A DNA stretch of 64,000 nucleotides from Ruegeria sp. ANG-S4 (GCF_000814005.1 NZ_JWLK01000001.1:310001-374000); one strand, 5' to 3'. Positions 10,410 through 19,629 are shown, counted from the stretch's first letter. Numbers and translations are program-made. The notes: generated by a model from the sequence alone, not told the origin.

Positions 10410-11001
10410 AGATATCGAAACGCTCGAGGCGCTTTATGGAACGCCGGGCGCACCGTCCATTCGTAAAGTCGCTCGGCGGCTGACTCCGCTTTATCGCAAA
10501 TGGATTATGACCTCGCGACTGTGCGTTCTCAGCACCGTTGGACCCGAGGGCGTTGATGGTAGCCCGCGGGGCGATGACGGCCCTGTCGTGCTGGAACTGG
10601 ACGAACGGACATTGGCGCTTCCTGATTGGCGGGGAAACAACCGTCTGGATTCACTTCGCAATATTGTCCGCGATCCGCGTGTATCGCTGATGTTCATGGT
10701 GCCGGGCTCAAACAATGTTGTGCGGGTGAATGGTACTGTGCGATTGACAACGGACGAAGACCTGCGCGCTCGGTTCGAAAAACATGGCAAGCAGCCAGCA
10801 ACCGTGGCGGTTATTGAGATCGCAGAAATTTACACGCAATGCGCCCGCGCCTTGATCCGCGCGAAGACATGGACCAGTGGTGATGAAAGTGGGGCGTTGC
10901 CCAGCGTTGGACAGATACTTGCCGAGGTATCTGAAGGCGAAGAAGGCGGCGCGCAATATGACCGAGAGTGGGCCCCGCGCGCCGCGAAAACAATGTGGTA
11001 G
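10396..11001 (+). CDS. PPOX-class FMN-binding flavoprotein (pyridoxamine-5'-phosphate-oxidase-like)
   Basis: A split-barrel flavoprotein of 201 aa from ATG 10396, overlapping plsC by 14 bases. The sequence SRLCVLSTVGPEGVDGSPRGDDG, LALPDWRGNNRLDSLRNI and VRVNGTVRL is typical of the MSMEG_1061/FMN-dependent PPOX subfamily, which binds FMN or F420 and for which few reactions are known. It is not PdxH: it lacks the PdxH C-terminal signature and is shorter. An alternative TTG start at 10387 adds three residues. Confidence 0.85.
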   Translation: MEFIEDIETLEALYGTPGAPSIRKVARRLTPLYRKWIMTSRLCVLSTVGPEGVDGSPRGDDGPVVLELDERTLALPDWRGNNRLDSLRNIVRDPRVSLMFMVPGSNNVVRVNGTVRLTTDEDLRARFEKHGKQPATVAVIEIAEIYTQCARALIRAKTWTSGDESGALPSVGQILAEVSEGEEGGAQYDREWAPRAAKTMW

Positions 11002-11019
11002 GTTGCAGCAGTAGCGCCA

Positions 11020-11613
11020 TTAAGCTGCCGCTGCCCCGATCCTGGCGACCTTTTCAATCCAGCGATCCACGCTGCCGGGTTTTGGATAACTTGCCCCTGC
11101 GAAGTACGTAAAGCGTGTGGGTTTGAACCCGACGAACCCGAGGATTTGGTCCCTGACCTGCCGGATCATTGCCCGTCTGTAGACCAGACGCATAAACCAG
11201 CCGGGCGTGTCCGAGGTCAGTATGACCCGCGCGGTTCGTCCCGTCAGCATTGGCGCGGGAAATCCGATTTTGGTTGTGTTGCGCGTGTCGAACGTACGTC
11301 CGGGTATGAACATGCGGTCGATCAGCCCCTTCAGCTTGGCGGGCAGACCTCCCCACCACATCGGTGTCGTCAGAACCAGATGCTCGCTCCATTCAACGTC
11401 TTGCAGAACCTGCTCAAGCACCGGCTCCAGCGGTTTGAAGTCTTGGTAATTGCCCTGACCAAAATCGTGGTCAAAGTTCAAATCGCTCAGATGCACTATT
11501 CGCACATCGTGACCTTGGTTGCGGGCGGCCTCTGCATATGTCTGCGCAAAGGTGCGTGACAGGCTGGCTTCTGCGGGGTGTCCGTCCAGGACAAGGATCT
11601 TTTTGGGTTGCAT
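11020..11613 (-). CDS. NAD(P)H dehydrogenase (quinone)/flavodoxin-fold oxidoreductase
   Basis: A Kef-type/NQO-like flavoprotein (Flavodoxin_2 family), 197 aa. The FMN phosphate-binding start KILVLDGHPAEASLSRTFA and the LTTPMWWGGLPAKLKGLIDR segment are characteristic of soluble NAD(P)H:quinone or azo/nitro reductases. The second ATG (11613) is chosen over 11625 because a GGAG element precedes it at normal distance. The gene is divergent from a TetR regulator, with three operator-like boxes between, so it is the likely target of that repressor and may handle a quinone or electrophile stress signal. Confidence 0.88.
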   Translation of the reverse strand: MQPKKILVLDGHPAEASLSRTFAQTYAEAARNQGHDVRIVHLSDLNFDHDFGQGNYQDFKPLEPVLEQVLQDVEWSEHLVLTTPMWWGGLPAKLKGLIDRMFIPGRTFDTRNTTKIGFPAPMLTGRTARVILTSDTPGWFMRLVYRRAMIRQVRDQILGFVGFKPTRFTYFAGASYPKPGSVDRWIEKVARIGAAAA

Positions 11614-11628
11614 GAGAATCTCCATAAT

Positions 11629-11692
11629 TGACCACGGTCAGTTTATAGAATCAAAAAATGACCACGGTCAATATAAAATTTGACCACGGTCA
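11629..11692. promoter_or_regulatory. Three tandem TetR operator-like boxes TGACCACGGTCA
   Basis: The 12-mer TGACCACGGTCA, an inverted repeat of TGACC with a 2-base centre, occurs exactly three times at 11629-11640, 11659-11670 and 11681-11692 (start spacing 30 and 22 bp). The whole array fills the gap between the divergent flavodoxin-fold reductase and tetR genes, and the first box begins 16 bases from the reductase start. This is the layout of an autoregulating TetR repressor controlling the divergent gene; binding is inferred. Confidence 0.8.
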
Positions 11693-11713
11693 AAAATCGT
11701 GCGAGAAGACACC

Positions 11714-12292
11714 ATGCAAAAGGCAATCCAGAAACGAAAGCTCAAGACCCGCGCCCGGCTTTTTGCCGCGGCCGAGGATGTCATTGAACGCAACGGCTAT
11801 GAGGCGTTGCGCGTCGAAGAGGTTGTTCAGGCGGCAGGTGTCGCCAAAGGCACTTTCTTTGCCCATTTTCGCGACAAAGACGCGTTGATGGAGATTCTGA
11901 TCGGTCAGAAGCTGGTCGATTGCTTTGACTCGGTCGAGCAAGGACCGACCCCAACCACGGTGCCAGACATCATCAACGCGCTGGCCCCCATTCACGCGTT
12001 CATGACGTCCGAGCGCTATGTTTTTGATCTGATCCTGCGATACTCAGGCGCGACCGCAATCGCCGAGATCGGGCCGATTGCGATGTGTTTTGAACGCTAT
12101 GTGAGGATGGTCGCGAAATGGCTTGAGCACGCTCAGGTGCGGCGCGACGTGTCGCCAGACTTGCTTGCAGATGGGGTCCAAGCCTTTGCGATTCAGTCGA
12201 TGTCTCTGACGTATTGTGCTTTGCACACGTCCCAAAGTTTCCAGAACCGGCTGGAAATCTATCTAAAGGCATGGCTGACCCCGACAGGCTGA
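11714..12292 (+). CDS. TetR/AcrR family transcriptional regulator
   Basis: A 192-aa regulator. The N-terminal helix-turn-helix is clear: RARLFAAAEDVIERNGYEALRVEEVVQAAGVAKGTFFAHFRDKDAL in pieces matches the TetR DNA-binding domain (residues ~10-57). The C-terminal part is the variable ligand-binding domain. Start ATG 11714 has GAGAAG upstream; a GTG at 11699 would add five residues. Three identical palindromic boxes upstream suggest it represses itself and the divergent NAD(P)H oxidoreductase. The inducer cannot be read from sequence. Confidence 0.9.
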   Translation: MQKAIQKRKLKTRARLFAAAEDVIERNGYEALRVEEVVQAAGVAKGTFFAHFRDKDALMEILIGQKLVDCFDSVEQGPTPTTVPDIINALAPIHAFMTSERYVFDLILRYSGATAIAEIGPIAMCFERYVRMVAKWLEHAQVRRDVSPDLLADGVQAFAIQSMSLTYCALHTSQSFQNRLEIYLKAWLTPTG

Positions 12293-12304
12293 ATGCTGCC
12301 GGGG
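12279..12304. terminator. Imperfect hairpin between convergent tetR and lpdA
   Basis: CCCCG-A-CAG (12279-12287) pairs with CTG-C-CGGGG (12296-12304) around an 8-nt loop, a 9-bp stem with one mismatch spanning the tetR stop region before the lpdA end. No T-tract follows on either strand. It is a plausible end-of-transcript structure only. Confidence 0.35.
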
Positions 12305-12312
12305 CCTGAACC

Positions 12313-13701
12313 TTAGCTGTGGATCGGGCCGTCGCCGCAGGCAAGCGCTGCTTCGCGCACGGCTTCGGAATAGGTTGGGTGTGCGTGGCAGGTCAGGGCC
12401 AGGTCTTCGGCTGAGGCACCAAATTCCATTGCAACGCAGACCTCGTGGATCAGGTCACCCGCCGCAGGGCCAATGATATGGGCCCCCAGAATCCGGTCGG
12501 TTTCCTTGTCGGCCAGGATTTTCACGAACCCGTCCGCCGCGAAATTCGCCTTGGCGCGCCCGTTCCCCATGAACATGAACTTGCCGACCTTATACGCGCG
12601 GCCCTGTTCTTTCAGCGTCGCCTCGGTCTCGCCCACGTTGGCAACCTCGGGCCATGTGTAAATCACACCCGGAATGACGCCGTAGTTCACATGCCCATGT
12701 TTACCCGCGACCTGTTCAGCAGCGGCCATGCCTTCATCCTCGGCCTTGTGGGCCAGCATCGGGCCTTCGGTCACGTCGCCGATTGCATAGATGCCGGGTA
12801 CGTTGGTCTGCCAGTCGGCGCCCACCTTGATTTGGCCGCGCGGTGTCATCTCGACCCCCAGCGCCTCCAACCCCAGACCGTCGGAATAGGGCTTGCGCCC
12901 AGTGGCGACCAGCACGGTGTCGGCGTCGATGACGTGTTCGCTGTCATCCTTGAGCAGCTTATAGGTGACCTTGGCCTTGGTCTTTGTCGCCTCGGTCTTT
13001 TGCACCGCCGCGCCCATGATGAAGGTCAGCCCCTGCTTCTTCAGGATACGCTGAAAGGTCTTCTGCACCTCGGGGTCCATGCCCGGCGTGATCTCTTTGA
13101 GATACTCGATCACCGTGACGTCTGCGCCCAAACGGCTGTAGACCGAGCCAAGCTCCAGCCCGATCACACCCGCACCGATCACCACCATCTTCTTCGGAAT
13201 CTTGCCAAGCTCCAACGCGCCGGTCGAGGTCACGACAACTTTCTCGTCAATATCCACACCCGGCAGCGAAGACGGTTCAGACCCCGAAGCGATGATGATG
13301 TTCTTTGCGGTATGGACCTCATCCCCAACTTTGACCTGACCGGGGGCAGGGATTGAACCCCAGCCTTTCAGCCAGTCGATCTTGTTCTTCTTGAACAGAA
13401 ACTCGATGCCCTTGGTGTTGCTGTCGATGGTTTCCTGCTTGTAGGTCAGCATCTGTTTCCAATCGACCGACGGGCTTTTGCCCTTCAGGCCCATCTTGGC
13501 AAAGTTATGTTCAGCCTCATGCAGTTGATGGCTGGCATGCAGCAGCGCCTTGGACGGAATGCACCCCACGTTCAGGCAGGTCCCGCCCAGCGTCTCGCGC
13601 CCTTCCACACAGGCCGTTTTCAGACCTAGCTGAGCGCAACGGATGGCGCAGACATAGCCGCCGGGGCCAGATCCGATTACGATGACGTCATAGTTAGCCA
13701 T
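12313..13701 (-). CDS. lpdA: Dihydrolipoyl dehydrogenase (E3)
   Basis: A 462-aa flavoprotein that reoxidises dihydrolipoyl groups with NAD+. The FAD-binding [10 protein letters not shown] motif (10-19), the redox-active disulfide C42/C47 in [13 protein letters not shown], the NAD-binding [11 protein letters not shown] motif near residue 178 and the catalytic HAHPTYSE near 440 are all present. It is the last gene of the mdh-sucCD-sucAB series on the minus strand, so it is the E3 of the 2-oxoglutarate dehydrogenase complex; pyruvate dehydrogenase E3s are usually encoded elsewhere in this group. Confidence 0.97.
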   Translation of the reverse strand: MANYDVIVIGSGPGGYVCAIRCAQLGLKTACVEGRETLGGTCLNVGCIPSKALLHASHQLHEAEHNFAKMGLKGKSPSVDWKQMLTYKQETIDSNTKGIEFLFKKNKIDWLKGWGSIPAPGQVKVGDEVHTAKNIIIASGSEPSSLPGVDIDEKVVVTSTGALELGKIPKKMVVIGAGVIGLELGSVYSRLGADVTVIEYLKEITPGMDPEVQKTFQRILKKQGLTFIMGAAVQKTEATKTKAKVTYKLLKDDSEHVIDADTVLVATGRKPYSDGLGLEALGVEMTPRGQIKVGADWQTNVPGIYAIGDVTEGPMLAHKAEDEGMAAAEQVAGKHGHVNYGVIPGVIYTWPEVANVGETEATLKEQGRAYKVGKFMFMGNGRAKANFAADGFVKILADKETDRILGAHIIGPAAGDLIHEVCVAMEFGASAEDLALTCHAHPTYSEAVREAALACGDGPIHS

Positions 13702-13775
13702 TTTATTCTCCCAAACCCCGCGGAGTTCATTTCTTCAGGCAGCGCCCCGCTGGCCGCAGGGCGCACAGTCTAAGT

Positions 13776-14045
13776 TCAAACAGGCTCAAGCACTTTGACT
13801 TGAATATGCGCCACGCCACCCCGTTCGTGGTGCATGGCCAATTCTTCCGAGTCAAAGAACTCTCGCGCCCGTCCCAGGTCGGCGATTTCGAACATCGCTA
13901 CCGCATGGTCTTTCTGATCGGGGTCTTTCCAGATGTGAAGGTCGTGGATACCCGCGGCCTCTCGCATCGGTTTGTCCTCTCGAAAGACTTTCAGCCAGAC
14001 ATCGAAATCGGCCACATCGGCCTGCCAAAGTACATGCGTTGCCAT
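13776..14045 (-). CDS. Small uncharacterised protein in the 2-oxoglutarate dehydrogenase operon (89 aa)
   Basis: An 89-residue soluble protein (MATHVLWQADVADFDVWLK...) whose pattern of strand (THVLWQADV), helix (FDVWLKVFRED), strand (IHDLHIWKD), strand (HAVAMFEIAD), helix (LGRAREFFDSEEL) and strand (AHIQVKVLEP) resembles a ferredoxin-like dimeric alpha/beta barrel (ABM or EthD type). The family's function is not known to me. It starts two bases after the sucB stop and lies 74 nt before lpdA, so it is cotranslated with the complex. Inference: a small accessory or heme/substrate-handling protein. Confidence 0.8.
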   Translation of the reverse strand: MATHVLWQADVADFDVWLKVFREDKPMREAAGIHDLHIWKDPDQKDHAVAMFEIADLGRAREFFDSEELAMHHERGGVAHIQVKVLEPV

Positions 14046-14047
14046 GA

Positions 14048-15568
14048 TTACAGGTCCATCAACAGGCGGCGCGGGTCTTCCAGCGCCTCTTTCACGCGGA
14101 CAAGGAAGGTCACCGCGCCTTTGCCGTCAACAATACGGTGATCATAGGACAGCGCCAGATACATCATCGGGCGGATCTTGATCTCGCCATTGATGACCAT
14201 GGGGCGGTCCTGGATCTTGTGCATACCCAGAATACCCGATTGCGGGGGGTTCAGGATCGGCGAGGACATCAGTGAGCCATAGACACCACCGTTCGAGATG
14301 GTGAAGGTGCCACCCTGCATTTCGGCCATCGACAACTTGCCGTCGCGGGCGCGTTTGCCTTTCTCGGCGATGGCTTTCTCGATCGCCGCAAAGGACATCG
14401 AGTCCGCGTCGCGGATCACCGGCACCACAAGGCCCTGAGGCGTACCAGCGGCAACACCCATATGCACGAAGTTCTTGTAGACGATGTCATTGCCATCGAT
14501 CTCGGCATTCACTTCGGGCACTTCCTTCAGCGCGTGACAGCACGCCTTGGTGAAGAAGGACATAAAGCCCAGACGCACCCCGTGCTTCTTCTCGAACTGG
14601 TCTTTGTACTGGCTGCGCAGGGCCATCACCTCGGTCATGTCCACCTCGTTATAGGTGGTCAGGATCGCGGCGGTGTTCTGCGCATCTTTCAGGCGCTTGG
14701 CGATGGTCTGGCGCAGGCGGGTCATGCGCACCCGTTCCTCGCGTGAGGCGTCTTCGGCCGCAACAGGCGCGCGCGGTGCTTGCGCTGCGGGGGCCGGTGC
14801 AGCCGCCACCGGGGCCGGGGCCGAGGCTGTCGCAACCGCCTTGGCCACGTCTTCCTTCATGATCCGGCCATCGCGCCCGGTTCCTGTGACCTGATCGGCA
14901 GACAACCCGGCCTCGGCCATTGCTTTTTCGGCCGATGGCGCATTGGCGATGTCTTTACCGCCAACATCGCTGCCGCCCGTCGCAGGAGCCGCGGCCGGAG
15001 CAGGAGCGGGTGCAGCACCTGCCGCCGCTCCCGAGATCACCGCCAGCTTGGCGCTGGCATCAACGGTGCTGCCCTCGGGCGCAACAATCTCGGCCAGAAC
15101 ACCCGCTGCCGGGGCGGGAACCTCGACCGAGACCTTGTCGGTCTCCAGTTCGCACAGCATCTCATCCTGCGCGACGCTTTCGCCAACCTGTTTGAACCAT
15201 GTCGAAACAGTCGCCTCGGTCACGGATTCACCCAGCGTCGGCACCATCACGTCCACGCTGCCGCCCGACGCTGCCGGGGTCGCTGCCGCAGGGGCCGGCG
15301 CCGCCGCTGCCGGAGCAGGTGCCGCACCTTCACCAGCCGTGATCGTGGCCAGAAGCGCATCGACGCCAACGGTTTCACCTTCGGCTGCAACGATCTCACC
15401 CATCACGCCGGCTGCGGGCGAGGGCACTTCGACTGTGACCTTGTCGGTCTCAAGCTCACACAACATTTCATCAACGGCCACGGCGTCGCCAGGTTTCTTG
15501 AACCATGTCGCAACGGTGGCTTCGGTGACAGACTCGCCCAGCGTGGGAACACGAACTTCAATCGTCAT
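14048..15568 (-). CDS. sucB: Dihydrolipoyllysine succinyltransferase (E2o) with two lipoyl domains
   Basis: The 506-aa core subunit of the 2-oxoglutarate dehydrogenase complex; it transfers succinyl groups to CoA. It carries two lipoyl domains in tandem, with lipoylation sites K43 (ETDKVTVE) and K145 (ETDKVSVE), each starting [13 protein letters not shown] and joined by Ala/Pro linkers. A peripheral E1/E3-binding domain ([27 protein letters not shown] in pieces, ~210-250) precedes the catalytic domain, whose active-site motif DHRIVDG has H477 and D481. Classical E2o (Escherichia coli) has one lipoyl domain, so this is a longer form. Three bases separate it from sucA. Confidence 0.96.
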   Translation of the reverse strand: MTIEVRVPTLGESVTEATVATWFKKPGDAVAVDEMLCELETDKVTVEVPSPAAGVMGEIVAAEGETVGVDALLATITAGEGAAPAPAAAAPAPAAATPAASGGSVDVMVPTLGESVTEATVSTWFKQVGESVAQDEMLCELETDKVSVEVPAPAAGVLAEIVAPEGSTVDASAKLAVISGAAAGAAPAPAPAAAPATGGSDVGGKDIANAPSAEKAMAEAGLSADQVTGTGRDGRIMKEDVAKAVATASAPAPVAAAPAPAAQAPRAPVAAEDASREERVRMTRLRQTIAKRLKDAQNTAAILTTYNEVDMTEVMALRSQYKDQFEKKHGVRLGFMSFFTKACCHALKEVPEVNAEIDGNDIVYKNFVHMGVAAGTPQGLVVPVIRDADSMSFAAIEKAIAEKGKRARDGKLSMAEMQGGTFTISNGGVYGSLMSSPILNPPQSGILGMHKIQDRPMVINGEIKIRPMMYLALSYDHRIVDGKGAVTFLVRVKEALEDPRRLLMDL

Positions 15569-15571
15569 CGT

Positions 15572-18529
15572 TTACTTTCCTTCAATGGTCAGCGCTTCGT
15601 TCACCAGCGCTTCTTGTTGGGCTTTGTGTTGGCTCGCCAGGCCCGTTGCGGGCGAGGCAGATGTGGCGCGACCGACATAGCGCGGTCGGGTGTTCTTGGC
15701 CTTGATGCGGGTGAGAACCCATTCGATATTGGGTTCGATGAAGGTCCACGCCCCCTGGTTCTTGGGTTCTTCCTGGCACCAGACCATCTCGGCCCCCTTA
15801 AAGCGCTCAAGTTCATTGATCAGCGAATGTGCCGGGAACGGATAGAATTGCTCGATCCGCATCAGGTAAACATCGTCGATGCCGCGCGCATCGCGTTCTT
15901 CAAGCAGGTCAAAATAAACCTTGCCCGAACACATCACGACCCGTTTGATTTTGTCATCCTTGACCAATTTGGTCTCGGAATTTCCGTGCTGCGCATCGTC
16001 CCACAGAACCCGGTGAAAGCTGGACCCGGTGGTGAATTCTTCAGCCTTGCTGACCGCCAGCTTATGACGCAGCAGCGATTTGGGTGTCACCAGGATCAGT
16101 GGTTTGCGGAAGGTCCTGTGCAATTGACGTCTTAGGATGTGGAAATAGTTCGCAGGCGTGGTGCAGTTGGCAACGATCCAGTTGTCTTGCCCGCACATCT
16201 GCAGGAACCTTTCCAGTCGCGCTGATGAGTGTTCGGGGCCTTGCCCTTCAAATCCATGCGGCAGCAAGCAGACCAAACCGGACATACGCAGCCACTTGCT
16301 TTCGCCTGAACTGATGAACTGGTCGAACATGATTTGAGCACCGTTGGCAAAGTCGCCGAACTGAGCCTCCCACAGGGTCAGCGCGTTGGGTTCTGCCAGC
16401 GAATACCCGTATTCAAAACCCAGCACCGCATATTCGCTGAGCATCGAGTCGATTACCTCGTAATGCGACTGCCCTTCGCGAACATTGTTCAGGGGATAGT
16501 ACCGTTCCTCGCTTTCCTGATGCACAAATCCGGAATGGCGCTGGCTGAACGTCCCGCGCGTTGCATCCTGTCCGGACAGGCGCACCGGATAGCCTTCGGT
16601 CAGCAGCGACCCAAAGGCCAGAGCTTCGCCCGTGGCCCAGTCGAACCCGGCGCCGGTCTCGAACATCTTCTTCTTGTGGTCCAAAAGGCGCGCCACGGTT
16701 TTGTGCACCGCGATATCATCTGGTGCATGGGTGAGTGCGACGCCGATCTCGGCCAGTGTCTCGGGCTTGATCGCAGTTTGACCGCGCACATATTCGTCCT
16801 TGTTTTTGTCCAGGTGAGACCAGCGCCCATCCAACCAGTCCGCTTTGTTCGGCTTGTAGTCCTTGCCGGCCTCGAACTCGTCATTCAGATGCGCTTGGAA
16901 TGCGGCCTTCATATCCTCGATCTCGCCTTCGGGGATCAGACCATCCTTGACCAGACGCTCGGTGTACAAAGACAGCGTCGTTTTATGCGTCTTGATCTTC
17001 TTGTACATGATCGGGTTGGTGAACATGGGCTCGTCGCCCTCGTTGTGACCAAACCTGCGGTAGCAGAAGATGTCGATGACGACGTCCTTGTGGAACTTCT
17101 GGCGGAATTCGGTTGCCACCTTCGCCGCATGCACCACCGCCTCGGGGTCGTCGCCGTTCACGTGGAAGATCGGTGCCTCGACCATCAGCGCGATATCCGT
17201 GGGATAGGGGCTGGAGCGTGAGAAGTGTGGGGCCGTCGTAAAGCCGATCTGGTTGTTGACGACGATATGCATGGTGCCGCCGGTCTTGTGCCCGCGCAGA
17301 CCGGACAGGCCAAAGCCTTCGGCCACAACACCCTGACCGGCAAAGGCCGCATCGCCATGCAGCAGAATGCCCATCACCTTTGTGCGGTCGGTGTCTTTCA
17401 GTTGATCCTGCTTGGCGCGGACCTTGCCCAGAACCACCGGGTTCACGGCCTCCAGGTGGCTTGGGTTGGCGGTCAGCGACAGGTGCACGCTATTGCCGTC
17501 AAATTCGCGGTCGCTGGATGCGCCCAGGTGATACTTCACGTCGCCCGAGCCGTCGACATCTTCGGGCTTGAAGCTGCCGCCCTGAAACTCGTTGAAAATC
17601 GCGCGGTAGGGTTTGCGCATCACGTTCGCCAGGATGTTCAGACGGCCCCGATGCGGCATCCCGATGACGATATCCTGAACCCCAAGCGCGCCACCGCGTT
17701 TGATGATCTGCTCCATTGCAGGGATCAGGCTCTCGCCGCCATCCAGACCAAAGCGCTTGGTTCCCATGTATTTGACATGCAGGAATTTCTCGAAGCCCTC
17801 GGCCTCGACCATCTTGTTCAGGATCGCCTTGCGGCCCTCTTTGGTAAAGGCGATTTCCTTGCCATAGCCCTCGATCCGTTCCTTGAGCCATGCCGCCTGT
17901 TCCGGATCGGAAATGTGCATGTACTGCAGGGCAAATGTGCCGCAATAGGTCCGCTTCACGATTTCGACGATCTGGCGCATACTGGCCATCTGCAGGCCCA
18001 ATACGTTGTCGATAAAGATCGGGCGATCCATGTCGGCATCCGTGAACCCATAAGTTTTAGGGTCCAACTCGGGATGTGTGCTGGCCGCGCGCATGCCCAG
18101 CGGGTCCAGATCGGCGGCCAGATGGCCCCGGATCCGGTAGGCCCGGATCAGCATCAGTGCCCGCAGACTGTCCAGCACGGCGCGCTTGATCTGATCCTCG
18201 CTGACTGTAACGCCTTTGGCTTCGGCCTTGTCTTTGATCTTGTTGCCTGCCGCCTTGGCGTCAATCTCGGCCCATTCGCCGGTAAGCGCACCGGTCAGAT
18301 CGTCCGCAGGCATCGGAGGCCAGTCGCTGCGCGCCCATGAGGGGCCCTCGGCCTCTTTCTGCACATCCGGCGTGGCATCGCCCATCTGCCTGAAAAACTC
18401 GACCCAGGCCGCATCCACTGCGCCGGGGTCTCGGGTGTATTGGGCGTAAAGCTGTTCCAGATATTCCGCATTGTGCCCCTGCATAAAGCTTGAGGCATGA
18501 AAGGCAGAGTTGGGCGTATGTTCGGTCAT
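15572..18529 (-). CDS. sucA: 2-oxoglutarate dehydrogenase E1 component
   Basis: A 985-aa thiamine-diphosphate enzyme that decarboxylates 2-oxoglutarate and succinylates E2. The N-terminal helix (SFMQGHNAEYLEQLYAQY) that tethers E1 to the complex, the IGMPHRGRLN segment, the TPP/Mg site GDAAFAGQGVVAEGF with VNNQIGFTT, and the C-terminal WCQEEPKNQGAW are all recognisable. Length is typical for alphaproteobacteria. Its start overlaps the upstream DUF805 gene by four bases (ATGA), so the DUF805 genes are physically inserted into the suc operon. Confidence 0.97.
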   Translation of the reverse strand: MTEHTPNSAFHASSFMQGHNAEYLEQLYAQYTRDPGAVDAAWVEFFRQMGDATPDVQKEAEGPSWARSDWPPMPADDLTGALTGEWAEIDAKAAGNKIKDKAEAKGVTVSEDQIKRAVLDSLRALMLIRAYRIRGHLAADLDPLGMRAASTHPELDPKTYGFTDADMDRPIFIDNVLGLQMASMRQIVEIVKRTYCGTFALQYMHISDPEQAAWLKERIEGYGKEIAFTKEGRKAILNKMVEAEGFEKFLHVKYMGTKRFGLDGGESLIPAMEQIIKRGGALGVQDIVIGMPHRGRLNILANVMRKPYRAIFNEFQGGSFKPEDVDGSGDVKYHLGASSDREFDGNSVHLSLTANPSHLEAVNPVVLGKVRAKQDQLKDTDRTKVMGILLHGDAAFAGQGVVAEGFGLSGLRGHKTGGTMHIVVNNQIGFTTAPHFSRSSPYPTDIALMVEAPIFHVNGDDPEAVVHAAKVATEFRQKFHKDVVIDIFCYRRFGHNEGDEPMFTNPIMYKKIKTHKTTLSLYTERLVKDGLIPEGEIEDMKAAFQAHLNDEFEAGKDYKPNKADWLDGRWSHLDKNKDEYVRGQTAIKPETLAEIGVALTHAPDDIAVHKTVARLLDHKKKMFETGAGFDWATGEALAFGSLLTEGYPVRLSGQDATRGTFSQRHSGFVHQESEERYYPLNNVREGQSHYEVIDSMLSEYAVLGFEYGYSLAEPNALTLWEAQFGDFANGAQIMFDQFISSGESKWLRMSGLVCLLPHGFEGQGPEHSSARLERFLQMCGQDNWIVANCTTPANYFHILRRQLHRTFRKPLILVTPKSLLRHKLAVSKAEEFTTGSSFHRVLWDDAQHGNSETKLVKDDKIKRVVMCSGKVYFDLLEERDARGIDDVYLMRIEQFYPFPAHSLINELERFKGAEMVWCQEEPKNQGAWTFIEPNIEWVLTRIKAKNTRPRYVGRATSASPATGLASQHKAQQEALVNEALTIEGK

Positions 18530-19068
18530 TGGGCTACCTCATATGGGTTGGGACCGTATTGGTTGGTGCCGGGTTCGCTGGGTCGGGTCAGCCACCACAG
18601 AACCAGGAGGGGCGACACAAAAAGGATCAGCAGTGTCGGAATGACGATCAGCAGGGTGGCGCGGGTGAAGAGAATATCCAGATTGCCGCCGTGCTGGAAA
18701 CTGGAGGCAAGGCCGATGCCAAAGATCAACACCGCGAAGGCCCCGAGGATCAGCAGGATCGGCAGCAAAGCATAAAGCCCGCTGCGCCCGGTATCATGCA
18801 TCCGCCGCCATGCAACGGCGAGGTGCGGGAAAAAGACGATCAGGCCGACGATGCTCTGCACCGGCTGCGAGGACGTGGCCGCGACAGATTTCGACGTCTC
18901 GGTTTCAGTCACGGCGACCTGAGTGAAAAACTGCGCGTCGATGACCCCGGCAATGATGTTCCAGATCACGATGAACAGGAAAAAGAACCAGTATTCGGGC
19001 CGCGAGGCGCGCCCTGAGAAGGTGAAGAACTTGGAGAAACAGGTGCGTATGGCGTCGGAGAAAGTCAT
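18526..19068 (-). CDS. DUF805 family membrane protein, copy A
   Basis: A 180-aa integral membrane protein. The start FSDAIRTCFSKFFTFSGRASRPEYWFFFLF carries the DUF805 hallmark FSGRASRPEYW; four or so transmembrane segments follow, and it ends TRPSEPGTNQYGPNP, the usual DUF805 tail. The family is widespread and functionally undefined. It sits between sucD and sucA, coupled by ATGA overlaps on both sides, so it is translated with the 2-oxoglutarate dehydrogenase genes. A paralogue lies directly upstream. Confidence 0.9.
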   Translation of the reverse strand: MTFSDAIRTCFSKFFTFSGRASRPEYWFFFLFIVIWNIIAGVIDAQFFTQVAVTETETSKSVAATSSQPVQSIVGLIVFFPHLAVAWRRMHDTGRSGLYALLPILLILGAFAVLIFGIGLASSFQHGGNLDILFTRATLLIVIPTLLILFVSPLLVLWWLTRPSEPGTNQYGPNPYEVAQ

Positions 19069-19610
19069 GCGGTCAACTCCGAAGCATTTGGCCCGTATTC
19101 GTTGGTTCCGGGTTCAGAAGGAGTTGTGCCCCACAATACGATTACTACGAATGCCAAGAGCGAAAGCACGAGTTGTGGTACCCCTAGTAAGAAAGCAAAA
19201 ATCAACGCGATGTTCACTGATATCAGCCCTAATAGACCCACAAAAAAGGACAGCATAGGGCCAAAGAAAAATGCTAGAAAAAGCGCGAGCCAAGCATACC
19301 AACCCGGGAATCCAATATCATGCACTCGACGTGTGAGCATTGCCGCAAAAGGTATGAGGACCAAAAGCGACACAACAAGGCTTCCAATTCGAGGGCTGTA
19401 ATCAGTGACATTGGATATCTCGTGCGTCTGTTCACCGGTCAGCAAATCTGTAGTCGTGGTAAATTCTTGATAAGTCGTTGGACCAAGAGCCAATAAATCG
19501 AATGCCAGAGCAGCTAACAGCAACAACAGTATCGGGGTCACATACATCCAGTATTCCGAGCGGGAGGCCCGCCCGGAAAATGACAGAAGTGTTTTGACAC
19601 TAAACTGCAT
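19065..19610 (-). CDS. DUF805 family membrane protein, copy B
   Basis: A 181-aa paralogue of the following gene, with the same hallmarks: FSVKTLLSFSGRASRSEYW at the start and TTPSEPGTNEYGPNA at the end. The frame is open upstream to 19889, but that part is antisense-like sequence over sucD; ATG 19610 is the natural start, 19 nt after the sucD stop. The DNA is visibly more A/T-rich than the suc genes around it (for example 19130-19270), suggesting a separate history or relaxed constraint. Function unknown. Confidence 0.87.
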   Translation of the reverse strand: MQFSVKTLLSFSGRASRSEYWMYVTPILLLLLAALAFDLLALGPTTYQEFTTTTDLLTGEQTHEISNVTDYSPRIGSLVVSLLVLIPFAAMLTRRVHDIGFPGWYAWLALFLAFFFGPMLSFFVGLLGLISVNIALIFAFLLGVPQLVLSLLAFVVIVLWGTTPSEPGTNEYGPNASELTA

Positions 19611-19629
19611 AGCTCTGAGCTGATTCCTA

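Noticed and set aside
12445..13356. 303-codon plus-strand open frame
   Set aside because: Antisense to lpdA, which shows all catalytic motifs.
14780..16135. 451-codon plus-strand open frame
   Set aside because: It lies fully antisense to sucB and sucA, whose proteins are unmistakable; the frame is rich in Arg/Gly/Cys as expected for a shadow in GC-rich DNA.
17225..18340. 371-codon plus-strand open frame
   Set aside because: Antisense to the 5' half of sucA and with no recognisable domain.
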